7,353 bases of DNA from positions 1 to 7,353 of the forward strand of contig JAGHBT010000308.1 of the NCBI GenBank assembly GCA_021160845.1. Reading direction: 5' to 3'. Positions within the stretch are counted from its first letter, which is position 1; every line of letters begins with the position of its first letter. The notes beneath the pieces were generated by a model. The model was not told the origin of the DNA. It worked only from the letters and a program-made list of their open reading frames with translations, and did no database searches. The position numbers were made by a program, and so were the translations under genes. Source of the stretch: a bacterium. Its GTDB lineage: Bacteria > Krumholzibacteriota > Krumholzibacteriia > Krumholzibacteriales > WJIX01. Of the stretch, positions 6,695-7,353 are shown piece after piece.

Positions 6695-6736
6695 CTTCGC
6701 ACTGGCTGAGTTTGGAAACTCAGCCAGTGTACGAAG
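6695..6736. terminator. Long inverted repeat between convergent genes, candidate bidirectional terminator
   Basis: A 14-bp perfect stem (6700-6713 with 6716-6729, core ACTGGCTGAGTTT) is extended by CTTCG (6695-6699) pairing with CGAAG (6732-6736) across a 2-nt bulge. The central GG gives a very tight loop, so the inner pairs must open. It lies between the ends of queH (plus) and the ferredoxin (minus), where a shared terminator is expected. No T-run follows on the plus strand; on the minus strand a moderately T-rich stretch follows. It could instead be a dispersed palindromic repeat. A second near-palindrome, AT-rich, lies at 6671-6690. Confidence 0.5.
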
Positions 6737-6787
6737 CCATAGCCATCAAACTAAATCCTTTTGACGACAAAACCAATCTTCCCTCTA

Positions 6788-6961
6788 TTATTCCTCAGGC
6801 GCAATAGCATCAACAGGACAAACTTCAGCACACGCACCGCAATCCGTACAAAGATCCGCATCTATCATGTACTTTTCTTCACCCTCTGAAATCGCTTCAA
6901 CAGGACATTCAGGCAGACAAGTCCCACATACAATACACTCATCTGAAATTACATGAGCCAT
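6788..6961 (-). CDS. Clostridial-type 2[4Fe-4S] ferredoxin (57 aa)
   Basis: This is a small soluble low-potential electron carrier. The 57-aa protein starts MAHVISDEC and has two classic cluster motifs: C9-x2-C12-x2-C15-x3-C19-P and C38-x2-C41-x2-C44-x3-C48-P, each followed by V-E/D-A-I. The length (about 55-60 aa), internal pseudo-twofold symmetry and acidic composition all match the family, and nothing is missing. The ATG is preceded by a strong GGGAGGT (6966-6972) 4 nt away, and the gene ends in TAA. It is convergent with queH and lies downstream of an unrecognised gene on the same strand with a 96-nt gap that holds a promoter candidate, so it may be monocistronic. Its partner enzymes are not in the window; the ETF module is one possible but unproven partner. 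Confidence 0.94.
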   Translation of the reverse strand: MAHVISDECIVCGTCLPECPVEAISEGEEKYMIDADLCTDCGACAEVCPVDAIAPEE

Positions 6962-6998
6962 TTTTACCTCCCTTTATTTAACCTAAAAATTAACATCC

Positions 6999-7031
6999 AT
7001 TATAAGTAAACAAAAATAAAAAGATCGTCAA
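6999..7031 (-). promoter_or_regulatory. Promoter candidate for the ferredoxin
   Basis: The minus strand carries a perfect TATAAT (6999-7004) placed so that transcription would start near 6992, about 30 nt before the ferredoxin ATG. The best -35 match, TTGACG (7026-7031), is 21 bp away, longer than the usual 16-18. The true -35 may therefore be weaker, or the promoter may need an activator. The surrounding DNA is very AT-rich, which lowers the weight of the match. Confidence 0.4.
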
Positions 7032-7057
7032 TAGATTTAATTAATTAATTTGAAATT

Positions 7058-7353
7058 TTAATGCATCTTCATATATCCGCTTTTCGCGCTCTCTTTACCA
7101 CGCTCATCAGTTGAAGGAAGAAAATCAATATACAGCATATTATTATCGCTAAAATATTCATCAATAATCTTATTTACATCGTTTAATTCAACTTCAAAAA
7201 TTTCTTTTCTAAGTGATTTATTCCCAAAGAAAAACAGATTTTCGCCGTACGAGGAAGCCTGATTAACGCTGGAAAGCCCTCTCCTTTCCATTGTTGAAGT
7301 AATCCTGTTAATCGCCGTTACAACTTCATTCTTATCAGGCTTCTCAGAACCAA
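7058..7353 (-). CDS. C-terminal part of an unrecognised protein, cut by the window edge
   Basis: The reading frame stays open from its TAA at 7058-7060 to the right edge, giving 97 visible residues, so this is most likely the end of a longer gene. A Met at 7291 could start a 77-aa protein, but the frame is open upstream of it and the nearest AGGA is 11 nt away, so a start there is not favoured. The visible part is mixed in character: a basic, helix-prone opening (NEVVTAINRITSTMERRGLS), LFFFGNKSLRKE, an acidic stretch with NKIIDEYFSDN, and a charged tail ending SGYMKMH. I see no membrane segment, cysteine motif or known signature. It lies 96 nt upstream of the ferredoxin on the same strand. 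I do not recognise the family. Confidence 0.6.
   Translation of the reverse strand, partial: GSEKPDKNEVVTAINRITSTMERRGLSSVNQASSYGENLFFFGNKSLRKEIFEVELNDVNKIIDEYFSDNNMLYIDFLPSTDERGKESAKSGYMKMH

Noticed and set aside
6636..6764. 42-codon plus-strand ORF overlapping the end of queH
   Set aside because: It has no good ribosome site, runs straight through the long palindrome at 6695-6736, and its protein shows no recognisable feature.
7038..7049. TTAATTAATTAA-type palindrome between the ferredoxin and the right-hand gene
   Set aside because: Short self-complementary repeats arise easily in such AT-rich spacer, and no further symmetry or spacing pattern supports an operator.

Overview
The window looks like a chromosomal segment of a Gram-negative (diderm), probably anaerobic or facultatively anaerobic bacterium of moderate to low G+C. 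Four things point this way: an OapA/MepM-type membrane-anchored M23 endopeptidase, a clostridial-type 2[4Fe-4S] ferredoxin, a CGGC-domain metalloprotein, and a large electron-transfer-flavoprotein module. The sequence does not let me name the phylum. I see no tRNA, rRNA, CRISPR array, transposase or integrase.

Layout from left to right. (1) A small CGGC-domain protein on the minus strand, with a good sigma70-type promoter in the divergent spacer. (2) A 230-bp divergent spacer that also holds a candidate 15-codon leader ORF and a hairpin just ahead of the next gene. (3) A plus-strand two-gene unit overlapping by 11 bp: a 702-aa EtfB-EtfA fusion, then a 556-aa ETF:quinone oxidoreductase whose C-terminal ferredoxin part carries eight cysteines instead of the usual four. 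(4) A plus-strand pair 3 nt apart: an M23 peptidase and queH (epoxyqueuosine reductase), with its own promoter candidate. (5) A long hairpin in the convergent gap. (6) A minus-strand 57-aa ferredoxin, encoded by a short ORF at 6788-6961, with its own promoter candidate. (7) The 3' end of an unrecognised minus-strand gene that runs off the right edge.

The most interesting part is the ETF module. EtfB and EtfA are joined by a linker of about 94 residues. The FixC-like and FixX-like parts are also joined, with cysteines sufficient for two [4Fe-4S] clusters. Together the two polypeptides carry the full domain set of a FixABCX/EtfABCX complex. The EtfB part resembles the electron-bifurcating ETF class (AGADT..AT and DGDTAQV motifs) more than the mitochondrial class. 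I therefore infer a membrane-associated ETF-quinone reductase that might be bifurcating and might use a ferredoxin like the one at 6788-6961. No acyl-CoA dehydrogenase or other partner dehydrogenase lies in the window, so the electron donor is unknown. The peptidase (envelope growth) and queH (tRNA modification) are functionally unrelated to this module and to each other.
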